Shown here: piece by piece, positions 7,460 to 15,849 of the stretch
Numbering within the stretch: the stretch's first letter is position 1
Layout of the letters: each line of letters begins with the position of its first letter
Assembly (NCBI GenBank): GCA_002840905.1
Contig: PHDD01000004.1
Span: 38,921 to 102,920 of the forward strand
Reading direction: 5' to 3'
DNA: 64,000 bases
DNA from: Bacteroidetes bacterium HGW-Bacteroidetes-4
GTDB taxonomy: Bacteria; Bacteroidota; Bacteroidia; Bacteroidales; SZUA-534
The notes under the pieces: model-generated
Databases searched by the model: none
Told to the model about the DNA's origin: nothing
What the model saw: the letters and a program-made list of their open reading frames with translations, nothing else
Made by a program: the position numbers and the translations under genes

Positions 7460-9229
7460 CTACTCAATCAAAAATTCATTTTTTTTATCAAAGTAGTGCG
7501 TATGCAATAAATGATGTGCTTTTTCGCTCATGGGATGACCCAGATACTCTTCGTAAAGCTTAATGATAAACGGGTTCTCGTGTGATTTACGAATCGGTTT
7601 GTTTTTATCTTCCTGATAAATTGCAATTTGACGTGCTTTTAAGATAGAAGAATCGCCATGATGTAAAGGTTGTCCTCCCCCACCAATGCAACCACCGGGG
7701 CAGGCCATAATTTCAATGGCATGAAAATCTGATTTTCCGGCTTTTATATCTTCCAAAAGTTTGCGGGCATTTCCCAATCCATGGGCTATTCCAATTCGGA
7801 TGGGCAGTCCGTCAAAATCAATAGTTGCTTCGCGTACACCTTCCAAACCACGTAATTGTTCGAAGTCTACTTTTTCGAGTTTCTTTTTGGTATGTAACTC
7901 ATAAGCACTACGAACTGCAGCTTCAATCACCCCACCGGTTGTTCCAAATATTACAGCTGCACCTGTTGAATCGCCCATTGGATTGTCAAAATCCTCGTCG
8001 GGAAGCAGATTAAAATCAATGTTGGCTCCTTTAATTAAATTTGCCAATTCGCGGGTCGATATTGAGAAATCAACATCAGGATTACCATCGGTAGCAAACT
8101 CATCGCGTTGACACTCGTATTTTTTTGCCAAACAAGGCATAACAGAAACCACTACCATATCTTCGCGTTTGGTTTGAATTTTTTCAGCGAAATAAGTTTT
8201 TGCAATAGCGCCAAACATTTGCTGGGGCGAACGTGCGGTTGATGGTATGTCTTTCATTTCGGGAAATTGCTTTTCGAAGAAGTTAACCCAACCCGGACAA
8301 CATGAAGTAAGAATAGGAAGTTTTACTTCTTTGTCGCCATTAAGGAATTTTCCCAAACGGTCTAATAATTCGGTTCCTTCTTCCATAATAGTAAGGTCGG
8401 CAGCAAAATCGGTGTCAAATACAAAATCGAAACCTAAACGACGAAGTGCTGCGGCCATTTTTCCGGTAACCAACGTGCCGGGTTTCAGGCCAAATTCTTC
8501 GCCTAAAGCTGCACGTACAGCAGGAGCTGTTTGAACCACAACCGTTTTATTCGGATCGGCCAGGGCACGAATTACCTGATTGGTATGATCAACTTCTGTT
8601 AATGCACCGGTAGGACATACAGCGACACATTGTCCACAATAGGTACAGGTCGATTTTTCCAAATCCATTTCAAAAGCAGGTGAAACTACTGCTTCAAATC
8701 CGCGATTAATTCCCCAAAGTGCTCCAACAGTTTGAACCTGGTTACACATCATCTCGCAACGACGGCACATAATACATTTGTCCATATCGCGGATAATCGA
8801 AGGCGATTTGTCGGGTTTATAGGTCGACATCTCGCCCTTGTAATGAATTTCACGAACACCCAGTTTGTGTGCCATATCCTGCAATTCGCAGTTTCCTGAT
8901 TTGGCGCAAATCAGGCAATCGGCCGGGTGATCAGAAAGGATAAGTTCCAACACGGTTCGGCGGGCATTTAATACGCGCATAGTGTTGGTTTTAATTACCA
9001 TATCGGTATGGGCATCGGTACAACAGGCCGGCGCTAAATTTTTCCTTCCTTCAACCTCAACCACACAAATGCGGCAACCGCCTGGTTTGTTTTCGATGTT
9101 CATATCGCCCAGGCTCATATAGCATAAGGTAGGAATATCGATACCTACGGAACGTGCCGCTTTTAAAATGCTGGTTCCTTTCTCTACCTTAACCGTTTTA
9201 TTATCGATGGTTAAATTTACAAATTCCAT
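7460..9229 (-). CDS. hndD: [FeFe]-hydrogenase catalytic subunit, trimeric/tetrameric bifurcating type
   Basis: 589 residues from ATG 9229, chosen because GAGGAGA lies 7 bases upstream; the longer frame has no motif before it. Order: plant-type [2Fe-2S] domain (Cys36 and CRIC near 51), a His-Cys3 [4Fe-4S] site (DHPADCLICAKSGNCELQ), two [4Fe-4S] ferredoxin sites (CIMCRRCEMMC, CTYCGQCVAVCP), then the H-cluster domain with all three signatures: TSCCPGW (Cys about 309/310), MPCLAKKYE (Cys366), ACPGGCIGGGGQP (Cys about 509/513), and a small-subunit-like C-terminus (YEEYLGHPMSEKAHHLLHTHY). All residues needed for catalysis are present. Cytoplasmic; couples H2 to ferredoxin plus NAD(P)H with HndABC. 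The maturases HydEFG are not in this window. Confidence 0.95.
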   Translation of the reverse strand: MEFVNLTIDNKTVKVEKGTSILKAARSVGIDIPTLCYMSLGDMNIENKPGGCRICVVEVEGRKNLAPACCTDAHTDMVIKTNTMRVLNARRTVLELILSDHPADCLICAKSGNCELQDMAHKLGVREIHYKGEMSTYKPDKSPSIIRDMDKCIMCRRCEMMCNQVQTVGALWGINRGFEAVVSPAFEMDLEKSTCTYCGQCVAVCPTGALTEVDHTNQVIRALADPNKTVVVQTAPAVRAALGEEFGLKPGTLVTGKMAAALRRLGFDFVFDTDFAADLTIMEEGTELLDRLGKFLNGDKEVKLPILTSCCPGWVNFFEKQFPEMKDIPSTARSPQQMFGAIAKTYFAEKIQTKREDMVVVSVMPCLAKKYECQRDEFATDGNPDVDFSISTRELANLIKGANIDFNLLPDEDFDNPMGDSTGAAVIFGTTGGVIEAAVRSAYELHTKKKLEKVDFEQLRGLEGVREATIDFDGLPIRIGIAHGLGNARKLLEDIKAGKSDFHAIEIMACPGGCIGGGGQPLHHGDSSILKARQIAIYQEDKNKPIRKSHENPFIIKLYEEYLGHPMSEKAHHLLHTHYFDKKNEFLIE

Positions 9230-9245
9230 TATTCTGTCTCCTCTT

Positions 9246-11039
9246 TTATTGTATGCTGATAGCACTAAACTTACATTTCTCAATACAAGCACCACATTTG
9301 ATGCAGATGGTCTGATCGATGTTATGCGGCCCTTTACGTTCGCCTGAGATTGCACCAACAGGACAAACCCGGGCACAAGCAGTACAACCAACACATTGTT
9401 CGTTATCGATAATGTACTGCATTAAATCTTTACAAACTCCGGCACGGCACTTTTTATCGTTCACGTGTTCCAGGTATTCGTGGTAAAAATTATCGAGTGT
9501 TGATAGAACCGGGTTTGGCGAAGTTTGTCCCAGACCACAAAGCGAAGTGTCTTTAATAACATGGCTTAGGTTCCGCAATTTGTCCAAATCGTCAAGGGTT
9601 CCTTTTCCTTTGCAGATGATATCGAGCTGCTCATAAAGTCTTTTATTTCCAATGCGGCAGGGAGAACATTTACCGCATGATTCTTCAACGGTAAAATCGA
9701 GATAAAAACGGGCAACAGAAACCATACAATCGTCTTCGTCCATCACAATCATACCCCCTGAACCCATCATGGAGCCCGATGCAATCAGGGTATCATAATC
9801 AATGGGTGTATCGAGGTGTTTTTCAGTCAAACAACCACCTGATGGACCTCCGGTTTGAACGGCTTTGAATTTTTTACCGTCTTTTATTCCTCCGCCAATT
9901 TCGTAAATTACTTCACGTAATGTGGTTCCCATGGGAACTTCAATCAATCCTACGTTGTTAATTTTTCCGGCCAGAGCAAAAACTTTAGTTCCTTTCGATT
10001 TCTCAGTTCCAATTTTATTGAACCAATTGGCTCCTTTTAAATAAATTACAGGAATGTTGGCATAGGTTTCCACATTATTCACGTTGGTAGGCTTACCCAA
10101 ATAGCCTGATTCGGCAGGGAAAGGTGGTTTAAAAGTAGGTTCACCCCGTTCTCCTTCCATTGAGTGAATAAGTGCGGTTTCTTCGCCACAAACAAAGGCT
10201 CCGGCACCATAACGCATTTCAATATCGAAACTAAAATTGGTCCCAAGTATATTCTCACCCAAAAGACCGTAATCGCGTGCATGGTTAATGGCTGTTTTTA
10301 AACGCTCAATAGCCAATGGGTATTCGGCACGAATGTAAACCAAACCTTTTGAGGCTCCAATGCAATAGCCATTTATGGCCATAGCTTCAATAACGGAGTG
10401 TGGATCGCCTTCGAGAATGGAACGATCCATAAAAGCTCCCGGGTCGCCCTCGTCAGCATTACAAACCACATATTTTTGATCGGCTTTATTATCGGCCGCA
10501 AATTTCCATTTTAAACCGGTCGGGAAACCACCTCCTCCACGTCCACGCAGGCCTGAATTAATCATTTCCTGAATGGCTTGTTCGGGGGTCATTTCGCCCA
10601 AAACTTTAGCTAACGCAGCATAAGCATCACGTGCAATAGCTTCATCGATACTTTCGGGGTTTATTACACCACAATTTCGCAAAGCAATGCGCAATTGTTT
10701 TTTATAGAATCCCATATGTTTTGAATCGCTGATTTCTTTGCTGGTTTCCGGGTCGCGATACAAAAGTTTATCAACTTTGCGTCCTTTTATTACGTGCTCT
10801 TCAACTATTGATTTGGCATCATCGGGTTTTACCTGCACATAAAATGTATTGTCAGGCAATACTTTTACAATAGGCCCTTTTTCGCAGAAGCCAAAACAAC
10901 CAGTCATCACAACCTGTACATCGTCCTGAAGGTTTTTTTCTTCGAGTTCTTTCTCCAGTTTACCCACAATGGCATCGCTTGCCGATGCTCTACAACCTGT
11001 TCCACCACATACCAGGAGATGCATTTTGTATTTTGCCAT
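9246..11039 (-). CDS. hndC: NuoF-like NAD(P)H-binding flavoprotein subunit of bifurcating hydrogenase
   Basis: 597 residues. N-terminal thioredoxin-like [2Fe-2S] domain (CGGTGCRAS, TGCFGFCEKGP), then the NuoF core with the NADH/FMN site GRGGGGFPTG near residue 166 and VCNADEGDPGAF, SLBB domain, the [4Fe-4S] site ESCGKCSPCRIG plus TSLCGLGQ, and two C-terminal ferredoxin clusters (CVGCTACARVCP, CIKCGACIEKCK). This is the flavin subunit where bifurcation is thought to occur. It starts 12 bases after hndB and ends 16 bases before hndD; a TACCTCCTA-complement gives a good ribosome binding site (AGGAGGTAT) just before its ATG. Confidence 0.95.
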   Translation of the reverse strand: MAKYKMHLLVCGGTGCRASASDAIVGKLEKELEEKNLQDDVQVVMTGCFGFCEKGPIVKVLPDNTFYVQVKPDDAKSIVEEHVIKGRKVDKLLYRDPETSKEISDSKHMGFYKKQLRIALRNCGVINPESIDEAIARDAYAALAKVLGEMTPEQAIQEMINSGLRGRGGGGFPTGLKWKFAADNKADQKYVVCNADEGDPGAFMDRSILEGDPHSVIEAMAINGYCIGASKGLVYIRAEYPLAIERLKTAINHARDYGLLGENILGTNFSFDIEMRYGAGAFVCGEETALIHSMEGERGEPTFKPPFPAESGYLGKPTNVNNVETYANIPVIYLKGANWFNKIGTEKSKGTKVFALAGKINNVGLIEVPMGTTLREVIYEIGGGIKDGKKFKAVQTGGPSGGCLTEKHLDTPIDYDTLIASGSMMGSGGMIVMDEDDCMVSVARFYLDFTVEESCGKCSPCRIGNKRLYEQLDIICKGKGTLDDLDKLRNLSHVIKDTSLCGLGQTSPNPVLSTLDNFYHEYLEHVNDKKCRAGVCKDLMQYIIDNEQCVGCTACARVCPVGAISGERKGPHNIDQTICIKCGACIEKCKFSAISIQ

Positions 11040-11051
11040 GTTTAATACCTC

Positions 11052-11456
11052 CTATTTGTTTTTGTCATCAATGGTTTCGTAATTCACGGGAATAATACCA
11101 TCAACTAATATTCCCTCTTTTACGTACTTTTCAATAATCTCATCGGCTTTTTTGGTATCGACATAACCAAAAACTACCGGATCCTGATTGGGAAGGGTAA
11201 CTTCAATTGTTGGTTCTGCATAGCAATATCCCATACAACCGGTTTGTGTAACTACGGCTTCGATATTACGCTTTTCCAATTCGTCCATAAAAAATTCCAT
11301 CACTTGCTTGGCTCCCGATGCAATACCGCAGGTAGCCATGGCAACTTTTACCTGAACCAGATTTTCGGCGCTCTCGCCTTTTTCTCTGAGATCAACTTTA
11401 GTTTGCATGTCTGCTTTAAGTTTTTGCAAATCTGCCAACGACTTAATCTTTACCAT
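11052..11456 (-). CDS. hndB: HndB-like [2Fe-2S] ferredoxin subunit
   Basis: 134 residues. Thioredoxin-like ferredoxin of the HndB family: ATCGIASGAKQV around Cys43 and TQTGCMGYC around 74-79, followed by PTIEVTLPNQDPVVFGYV. An amphipathic N-terminal helix (LADLQKLKADM) is typical. It is the first gene of the hydrogenase structural operon and transfers electrons within the HndABCD complex. A 405-base gap separates it from the regulatory genes upstream on the same strand. Confidence 0.88.
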   Translation of the reverse strand: MVKIKSLADLQKLKADMQTKVDLREKGESAENLVQVKVAMATCGIASGAKQVMEFFMDELEKRNIEAVVTQTGCMGYCYAEPTIEVTLPNQDPVVFGYVDTKKADEIIEKYVKEGILVDGIIPVNYETIDDKNK

Positions 11457-11861
11457 AAATTATATCGTTTTAAATTACTTTATATAGTTCGTTTTTATTA
11501 TCTGATGCAAGTTTACGAATTTTCCGTAAGATGGGCTATATCAATTATTTAGACTGATTTTATTTAAGAGTTTTTGGGGATGATTTTTATCATAATGGCG
11601 AATATATTTTATCAGGTGTAAAAAACGGAAGTGCTCATTTTTAATCACTTGCAACTTTGAATTTTTTATGAAAAAGAGGCTTATTTATAATCTATTTAAA
11701 TAGCAGAATGTTTAATAACAAAGCTAATTTTTATCATGAATTATATGGGTAAATATTAAGTAAATTAGGAGCTGGGCGGTTTTAATAAAATTACGCAATC
11801 GTTCGAGTATTTTACTTAAAATAAAAAGCCCACAAAATTAATTCCCAATCATTTTTTGGAG
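11457..11861. other. Intergenic region before the hydrogenase structural genes, 405 bases
   Basis: Separates the sensory gene set (15740-11862) from hndB, both leftward. AT-rich, no open frame. A TAAACTTG box at 11508-11515 with TTG 22 bases further upstream (around 11538) is a candidate promoter for hndB. No strong terminator is visible for the upstream gene, so read-through from the sensory genes is possible. Confidence 0.55.
11508..11515 (-). promoter_or_regulatory. Candidate -7 box TAAACTTG before hndB
   Basis: One mismatch to TAnnTTTG, with TTG about 22 bases upstream; about 50 bases before the hndB start. Tentative, given the AT-rich background. Confidence 0.3.
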
Positions 11862-12410
11862 CTATAAAGAGGCTTTTATTGTTTGCAGGTTTTCATTAAA
11901 CCATTCTTTTAAAAAATTACGAACCTCAGCAGCGCTCAATGGAATATGGCCAAGCATTTGTTTTGCTTCGCGGGTGTCGAATGTTAAATTGCCTGAATCT
12001 GTTTTGTGCGTAACAATAAACTCAATGGCCGGATTTGCTGCAAAAAGCAATAAATACGTACCAACTATATCGCCAACCGGTAGCTTATCGATGTGATTTA
12101 AAATAAATGTTGCCGTTACTTCGGTTCCTTTTCCCAATTCTGATTCTAACCTGAATAAACCTCCACTTTGCTCGGCATTCTGTTTTAACAAGGGAATTCC
12201 CAAACCCACTTTACGCGTGGTTCTTGAAGTATAAAACGGATCACTAACTTTTTTACAGGTTTCGGCATCCATACCTAAACCATTATCGGTAATAACCAGT
12301 TCATAGCTGTTATTTACCATCGATTCGCTCATCTGAATGGTAATTTGAGTTGCCTGAGCCCTGATGCTATTTTGTGCAATATCGAGAATATGTTCGGCAA
12401 TATTTTTCAA
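11862..12410 (-). CDS. GHKL ATPase domain protein without phospho-acceptor histidine
   Basis: 182 residues. Starts immediately with the ATP-binding fold: N box (HILDIAQNSIRAQA), G1 (DNGLGMD), G2 (KVGLGIPLLKQNAEQSGG), then a C-terminal extension of about 70 residues (VGDIVGTYLLLFAANPAIEF). There is no HisKA domain, so it is not a complete histidine kinase; this stand-alone type occurs next to group D [FeFe]-hydrogenase-like genes. Start codon is TTG at 12410; no in-frame ATG precedes it. It begins 10 bases after the PHP gene stop. Likely an ATP-dependent partner in hydrogenase-linked signalling (inference). Confidence 0.8.
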   Translation of the reverse strand: MKNIAEHILDIAQNSIRAQATQITIQMSESMVNNSYELVITDNGLGMDAETCKKVSDPFYTSRTTRKVGLGIPLLKQNAEQSGGLFRLESELGKGTEVTATFILNHIDKLPVGDIVGTYLLLFAANPAIEFIVTHKTDSGNLTFDTREAKQMLGHIPLSAAEVRNFLKEWFNENLQTIKASL

Positions 12411-12420
12411 AATATAATGA

Positions 12421-13143
12421 TTAACGGTTATTCAAGGCATTTTTAATTGCGTTAAACGAAAGTTCGGGCAGCTCAAGCTGTGTAAATACACTTCCAATAT
12501 CGTTGCGATAATGTGCATCGGAACTTTGAATAAACGGGTAATTGTTAAGATAGGGATTTAATAGCTTAAAATCACTTATGGAAATATGCCGCGACAATTC
12601 CAGTGCATCGACCTTAAGATCGGGAGGAACAAAACCCAATTGGCTAATCAAACTATAACTGGGACGGTTTATATGGGCCGGAATAAAAATACCTCCCAAT
12701 TGGTGCACGGTTTGTTCAATTTGTTCTATACTTTGGCTTATAGCTGAAAGTAATAAACGGGATTCTTCGAAAATAATTTCTTCAGCAGCATTCAAACAAA
12801 CCTGGTAACCAAATTTTTGTACATCGTTCCGAATGTCGGGTAAATGTTTGCTCAAATAGTTCTGAAATTGTTCCCGGCTGGATTCATCGGGTAAGAAACA
12901 CAAACAATGAACTTCTTCTTTTGAAGTTACTTCGGCTCCACATAATACAAATATTCCTTGTTCTTTACCTAAGCGCTGAATTAAAGGAGCTTGTAGGGTT
13001 GTATTGTGGTCGGTAATCCCTATAATTTGTAGTTCTTTCTTTAAGGCCTCTTCAATAATTACAGCCGGACTCATCGCCAAATCGCCACAGGGCGAAAGAA
13101 TGGTGTGGATATGTAAATCGGCTCGATAAGGTTTTAAAGGCAT
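12421..13143 (-). CDS. PHP domain phosphoesterase
   Basis: 240 residues from ATG 13143. Polymerase and histidinol phosphatase (PHP) family metal-dependent phosphoesterase: DLHIHTILSPCGD at residues 7-19, GITDHNT near 50, FIPAHINRP near 158 and QSSDAHY near 212 supply the clustered His/Asp metal ligands. Substrate unknown; candidates are phosphorylated small molecules or nucleotides. Placement between a DRTGG protein and a GHKL ATPase repeats the gene neighbourhood known around sensory [FeFe]-hydrogenases in Firmicutes and Thermotogae. Confidence 0.82.
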   Translation of the reverse strand: MPLKPYRADLHIHTILSPCGDLAMSPAVIIEEALKKELQIIGITDHNTTLQAPLIQRLGKEQGIFVLCGAEVTSKEEVHCLCFLPDESSREQFQNYLSKHLPDIRNDVQKFGYQVCLNAAEEIIFEESRLLLSAISQSIEQIEQTVHQLGGIFIPAHINRPSYSLISQLGFVPPDLKVDALELSRHISISDFKLLNPYLNNYPFIQSSDAHYRNDIGSVFTQLELPELSFNAIKNALNNR

Positions 13144-13170
13144 AAAAAAATGAAATGGAAAGCACAAAAA

Positions 13171-13506
13171 CTAGGAATGTATCAGTTGAAATAGTTTTCC
13201 GGAAATTTCGAAAGCCTGCTCATTTGTACTCAACACCGGTATGCCTTCTTCGTTGGCTTTTTCGAGCATGTCAGCATCGGGTTGCAAGCCTTTTACCAGG
13301 ATTACCGCACTTAAATCGCGCAATGAAGCTATGGCCATAACATTTTTATGTGTTTGTAAGGTAATCCATATATTGCCGTCATCGACATTACCCATAACAT
13401 CGCTGAGCAGGTCGCAGGTATAAGCCCCGCTTATCTCCTTTTTTAAACCTTGTTCGCCGCCAAGTACGCTAAGATTTAATTTTGTGATTATATCGTTTAC
13501 AGTCAT
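13171..13506 (-). CDS. DRTGG-domain protein (second copy)
   Basis: 111 residues, a single DRTGG-like domain: VNDIITKLNLSVLGGEQGL, then SGAYTCDLLSDVMGNV, WITLQTHKNVMAIASLRD and the C-terminal VLSTNEQAFEISGKLFQL. DRTGG domains occur next to CBS domains and in phosphotransacetylases and are thought to bind ligands; the function of stand-alone copies is unknown. It shares layout and length with the product of 15396-15740 (both have a DLxSDV segment and end in F.ISG.L), so the two are paralogs that may pair. Confidence 0.78.
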   Translation of the reverse strand: MTVNDIITKLNLSVLGGEQGLKKEISGAYTCDLLSDVMGNVDDGNIWITLQTHKNVMAIASLRDLSAVILVKGLQPDADMLEKANEEGIPVLSTNEQAFEISGKLFQLIHS

Positions 13507-13585
13507 TTATAATTTGTTAAAGTGATTTTACCATTAGAAATATATTGTCGCTCTATTTACTTATTTATCAAAAAAAACAAGCCCT

Positions 13586-14950
13586 TTACGTATTGTTTTT
13601 GAGTGTTCCTTTTACTGTTTTTCGGTCGCCCCAAATTTTATCGATAATAGCAAATGCTGTATCCATATTTATTTCGCCGTTTTTCATCAATACTTTTTGT
13701 ACAAAAACACAATGCGAAAGGGTGGCATTTCCTTTTACAATATCTTCGCTAAGCGCCCGGCAACTAGGTGCTCCACAAGCACCACAATCAATACCGGGTA
13801 ACTGCACTTCAATTTTCTGTGCTTTTTGCATTTTTTTCATAGCTGCAGCCATATCCACATCGAGCATCATCATCGAACGGGGAACCACTTCGCCTAGCGG
13901 TAGTTTTGTAAGCAAATAATCTTTGTATTTATTGATTCCCGATGGAATAAACTGATTTTTTTTACGGTTCCGCTCCACACGTTTTTGCAAACGCTCAACT
14001 ACCAGAAACCGGTTTTCGGTACTTAATATTCCACCGGCACAACCCTCGTGACAAGCCCTGCATTCAATGTAATCGAGTCCTTCAATTTCCTGATTTTCGA
14101 GCTTTTCCAGAAATTCCATTACGTTGTATATTCCATCGATAGCCAAACTGCGGCCACTTACACGCGATGACTCCCCTTTGGTTAAAGTCCAAAGCACTTC
14201 GTAATCGAACAATTCGGTAGAACCCGGCTCAGTTGCTTGTTTACCCGAACCGTCCATAATTTTACGATATACCCTGTTAAATAGGCTATTCATGTTTATT
14301 GCCCCATCGACTACCGATTTTTCTTCTCCAACCGGACTTTTTATCGCTGCTATTTTTGCTGCACATGGGGTTACATAAAAAATCCCTATTTCATTTTCGG
14401 GGATGCCCTGATCAATTAATTTGCGTTTTAAAAACTGAGCTGCAATATCGCTGGGTGTTCCCAGTTTTAAAATATTATCGACCAGCGATGGAAATTTAAC
14501 CTGAACCAGTCGGATTATAGCCGGACAAAACGATGAAATAACCGGCAGTTCAAGCCCTTCTTTCGATTGATATTCCAAAATAGCTTCATTAAGAATATCA
14601 ACAGCCCGTTCCACCTCAAATACATGGGTAAATCCTATTTCGTGCAGCACGCTGTATATCTGACTGGCTTTTACCTCTTCAGGAAACTGCCCGATAAAAA
14701 CCGCAGGGAACAAAGCCACCCGGTATTTAAAATTAAAAATGGAATCAAAAGCATCCTCATCGACATAAATGGCATTAACCGGACATACGCGCTGACATTC
14801 ACCACAATCGATGCACTTATTTTCATCAATAGTGGCCAAACCATTCCAAACCCGAATGGCTTCGGTAGGACAGGCATTCATGCAATGCGAACACCCATAG
14901 CAGGTTTGCTCGTTAACTTTTAGTGCATGAAAGAAAAAGGGTTTGTCCAT
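13586..14950 (-). CDS. Group D [FeFe]-hydrogenase-like sensor protein
   Basis: 454 residues. Two N-terminal [4Fe-4S] ferredoxin sites (Cys17/20/23/27 and 46/49/52/56), a hydrogenase large-subunit-like domain about 75-330, and a C-terminal ACS-type [4Fe-4S] motif (IDCGACGAPSC near 386, with a distal Cys near 407). Signatures are altered: SSFCPA in place of TSCCPGW (Phe141 replaces the proton-relay Cys, ligand Cys142 kept), TPCAAK in place of MPC (Cys196), and ACHEGCAGG in place of ACPGGCIGG (Cys300, Cys304). All four cluster-ligand Cys remain. This matches group D of HydDB, regarded as sensory rather than H2-producing. It probably senses H2 or redox state and signals through its ATPase and DRTGG neighbours. 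Confidence 0.88.
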   Translation of the reverse strand: MDKPFFFHALKVNEQTCYGCSHCMNACPTEAIRVWNGLATIDENKCIDCGECQRVCPVNAIYVDEDAFDSIFNFKYRVALFPAVFIGQFPEEVKASQIYSVLHEIGFTHVFEVERAVDILNEAILEYQSKEGLELPVISSFCPAIIRLVQVKFPSLVDNILKLGTPSDIAAQFLKRKLIDQGIPENEIGIFYVTPCAAKIAAIKSPVGEEKSVVDGAINMNSLFNRVYRKIMDGSGKQATEPGSTELFDYEVLWTLTKGESSRVSGRSLAIDGIYNVMEFLEKLENQEIEGLDYIECRACHEGCAGGILSTENRFLVVERLQKRVERNRKKNQFIPSGINKYKDYLLTKLPLGEVVPRSMMMLDVDMAAAMKKMQKAQKIEVQLPGIDCGACGAPSCRALSEDIVKGNATLSHCVFVQKVLMKNGEINMDTAFAIIDKIWGDRKTVKGTLKNNT

Positions 14951-14967
14951 AATATCGAATGTAAAAC

Positions 14968-15396
14968 TTATGCTTTGGCTTTGTTGTTTAACCAGGTAAT
15001 AATTTCGACCCGGGTTCCTTTGTTAACATCAGAAGTAATGTTTAATTCGTCGGCATTTTTGCTCATATTGGGCAAACCCATTCCGGCTCCAAATCCCATT
15101 TCACGAACCTTTTCCGAGGCTGTTGAAAAACCTTCCTGCATGGCCTGTTCAATGCTGGGAATTCCCGGACCTTCGTCGTCGAGAACCAACGTAATTTTTT
15201 CAGTATCGATACTTGCTTTAATGGTTCCGCTATAGGCATGAGCTACAATATTTACTTCGGCTTCGTAAAGGGCAACTACTATCCGGCGTGTAATTTTTGG
15301 ATCAACATTTAACTTTTGGAGCACTTTTTTAACTTCGCTCGAAGCATGTCCAGCGCTTATAAAATCGCCTCCGGTAACTGTAAAGTTAAATTCCAT
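14968..15396 (-). CDS. RsbW-like anti-sigma regulatory ATPase
   Basis: 142 residues. HATPase_c_2 family: N box (EAEVNIVAHAYSG), G1 (DDEGPGI), G2 (GFGAGMGLPNMSKNADEL), ending KGTRVEIITWL. Such proteins act as serine/threonine kinases on small STAS-type partners or bind sigma factors. No sigma factor or STAS gene is adjacent, so the partner is unclear. Start and stop overlap with the DRTGG gene upstream (TAATG), and it lies 17 bases before the group D hydrogenase-like gene, so all are one transcript. Confidence 0.82.
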   Translation of the reverse strand: MEFNFTVTGGDFISAGHASSEVKKVLQKLNVDPKITRRIVVALYEAEVNIVAHAYSGTIKASIDTEKITLVLDDEGPGIPSIEQAMQEGFSTASEKVREMGFGAGMGLPNMSKNADELNITSDVNKGTRVEIITWLNNKAKA

Positions 15397-15740
15397 TAAT
15401 ACAAGGGTTTTATGCCATTTTGGTACAAGATACCAGAAATTTTAAACACTGAAAAAGGTGATTCTATTAGGCAGATATTGCTTTTGATTGCCAGTTCAAG
15501 CATATCGGGCGTTACTTTTTTGTTTCGTCCAATTATCACACATTCAATATCTGACATCTCGGCTGTACGAATGGTTTGCAGGTTTGCCAGACCAGTAATC
15601 AGAATGGTGTTACTTGCATCGAGGGTAAGCACATCACTCATTAAGTCGGATGCAAATGCATTCTCAAAAACTATATCTTCTGAAATTTGGGTAGTAATTA
15701 AATTACCCTCAGTATGTGCTAACAACGATTTTATTTCCAT
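15396..15740 (-). CDS. DRTGG-domain protein (first copy)
   Basis: 114 residues from ATG 15740 (MEIKSLLAH), which aligns with the start of the paralog at 13506; ATG 15797 would add 19 residues. The domain shows FENAFASDLMSDVLTLD, ILITGLANLQTIRTAE, VIIGRNKKV and the terminal SPFSVFKISGILYQ. First gene of the sensory set; it leads directly into the RsbW-like ATPase gene. Probably a ligand-binding or adapter subunit; function not established. Confidence 0.75.
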   Translation of the reverse strand: MEIKSLLAHTEGNLITTQISEDIVFENAFASDLMSDVLTLDASNTILITGLANLQTIRTAEMSDIECVIIGRNKKVTPDMLELAIKSNICLIESPFSVFKISGILYQNGIKPLY

Positions 15741-15849
15741 CGAAACTATGTTCAAGTTGGTTTTCAAGCTGATTGTGGCAGCAAAGGTAGTAAGCATTAA
15801 GCGAATAAATGATGATAAATATTAGTTCTCCATATAAAAATAGCTGAAC

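Noticed and set aside
7460..9394. Longer hndD start at 9394
   Set aside because: The extra 55 residues overlap the end of hndC out of frame and have no ferredoxin motif; ATG 9229 has a strong GAGGAGA site.
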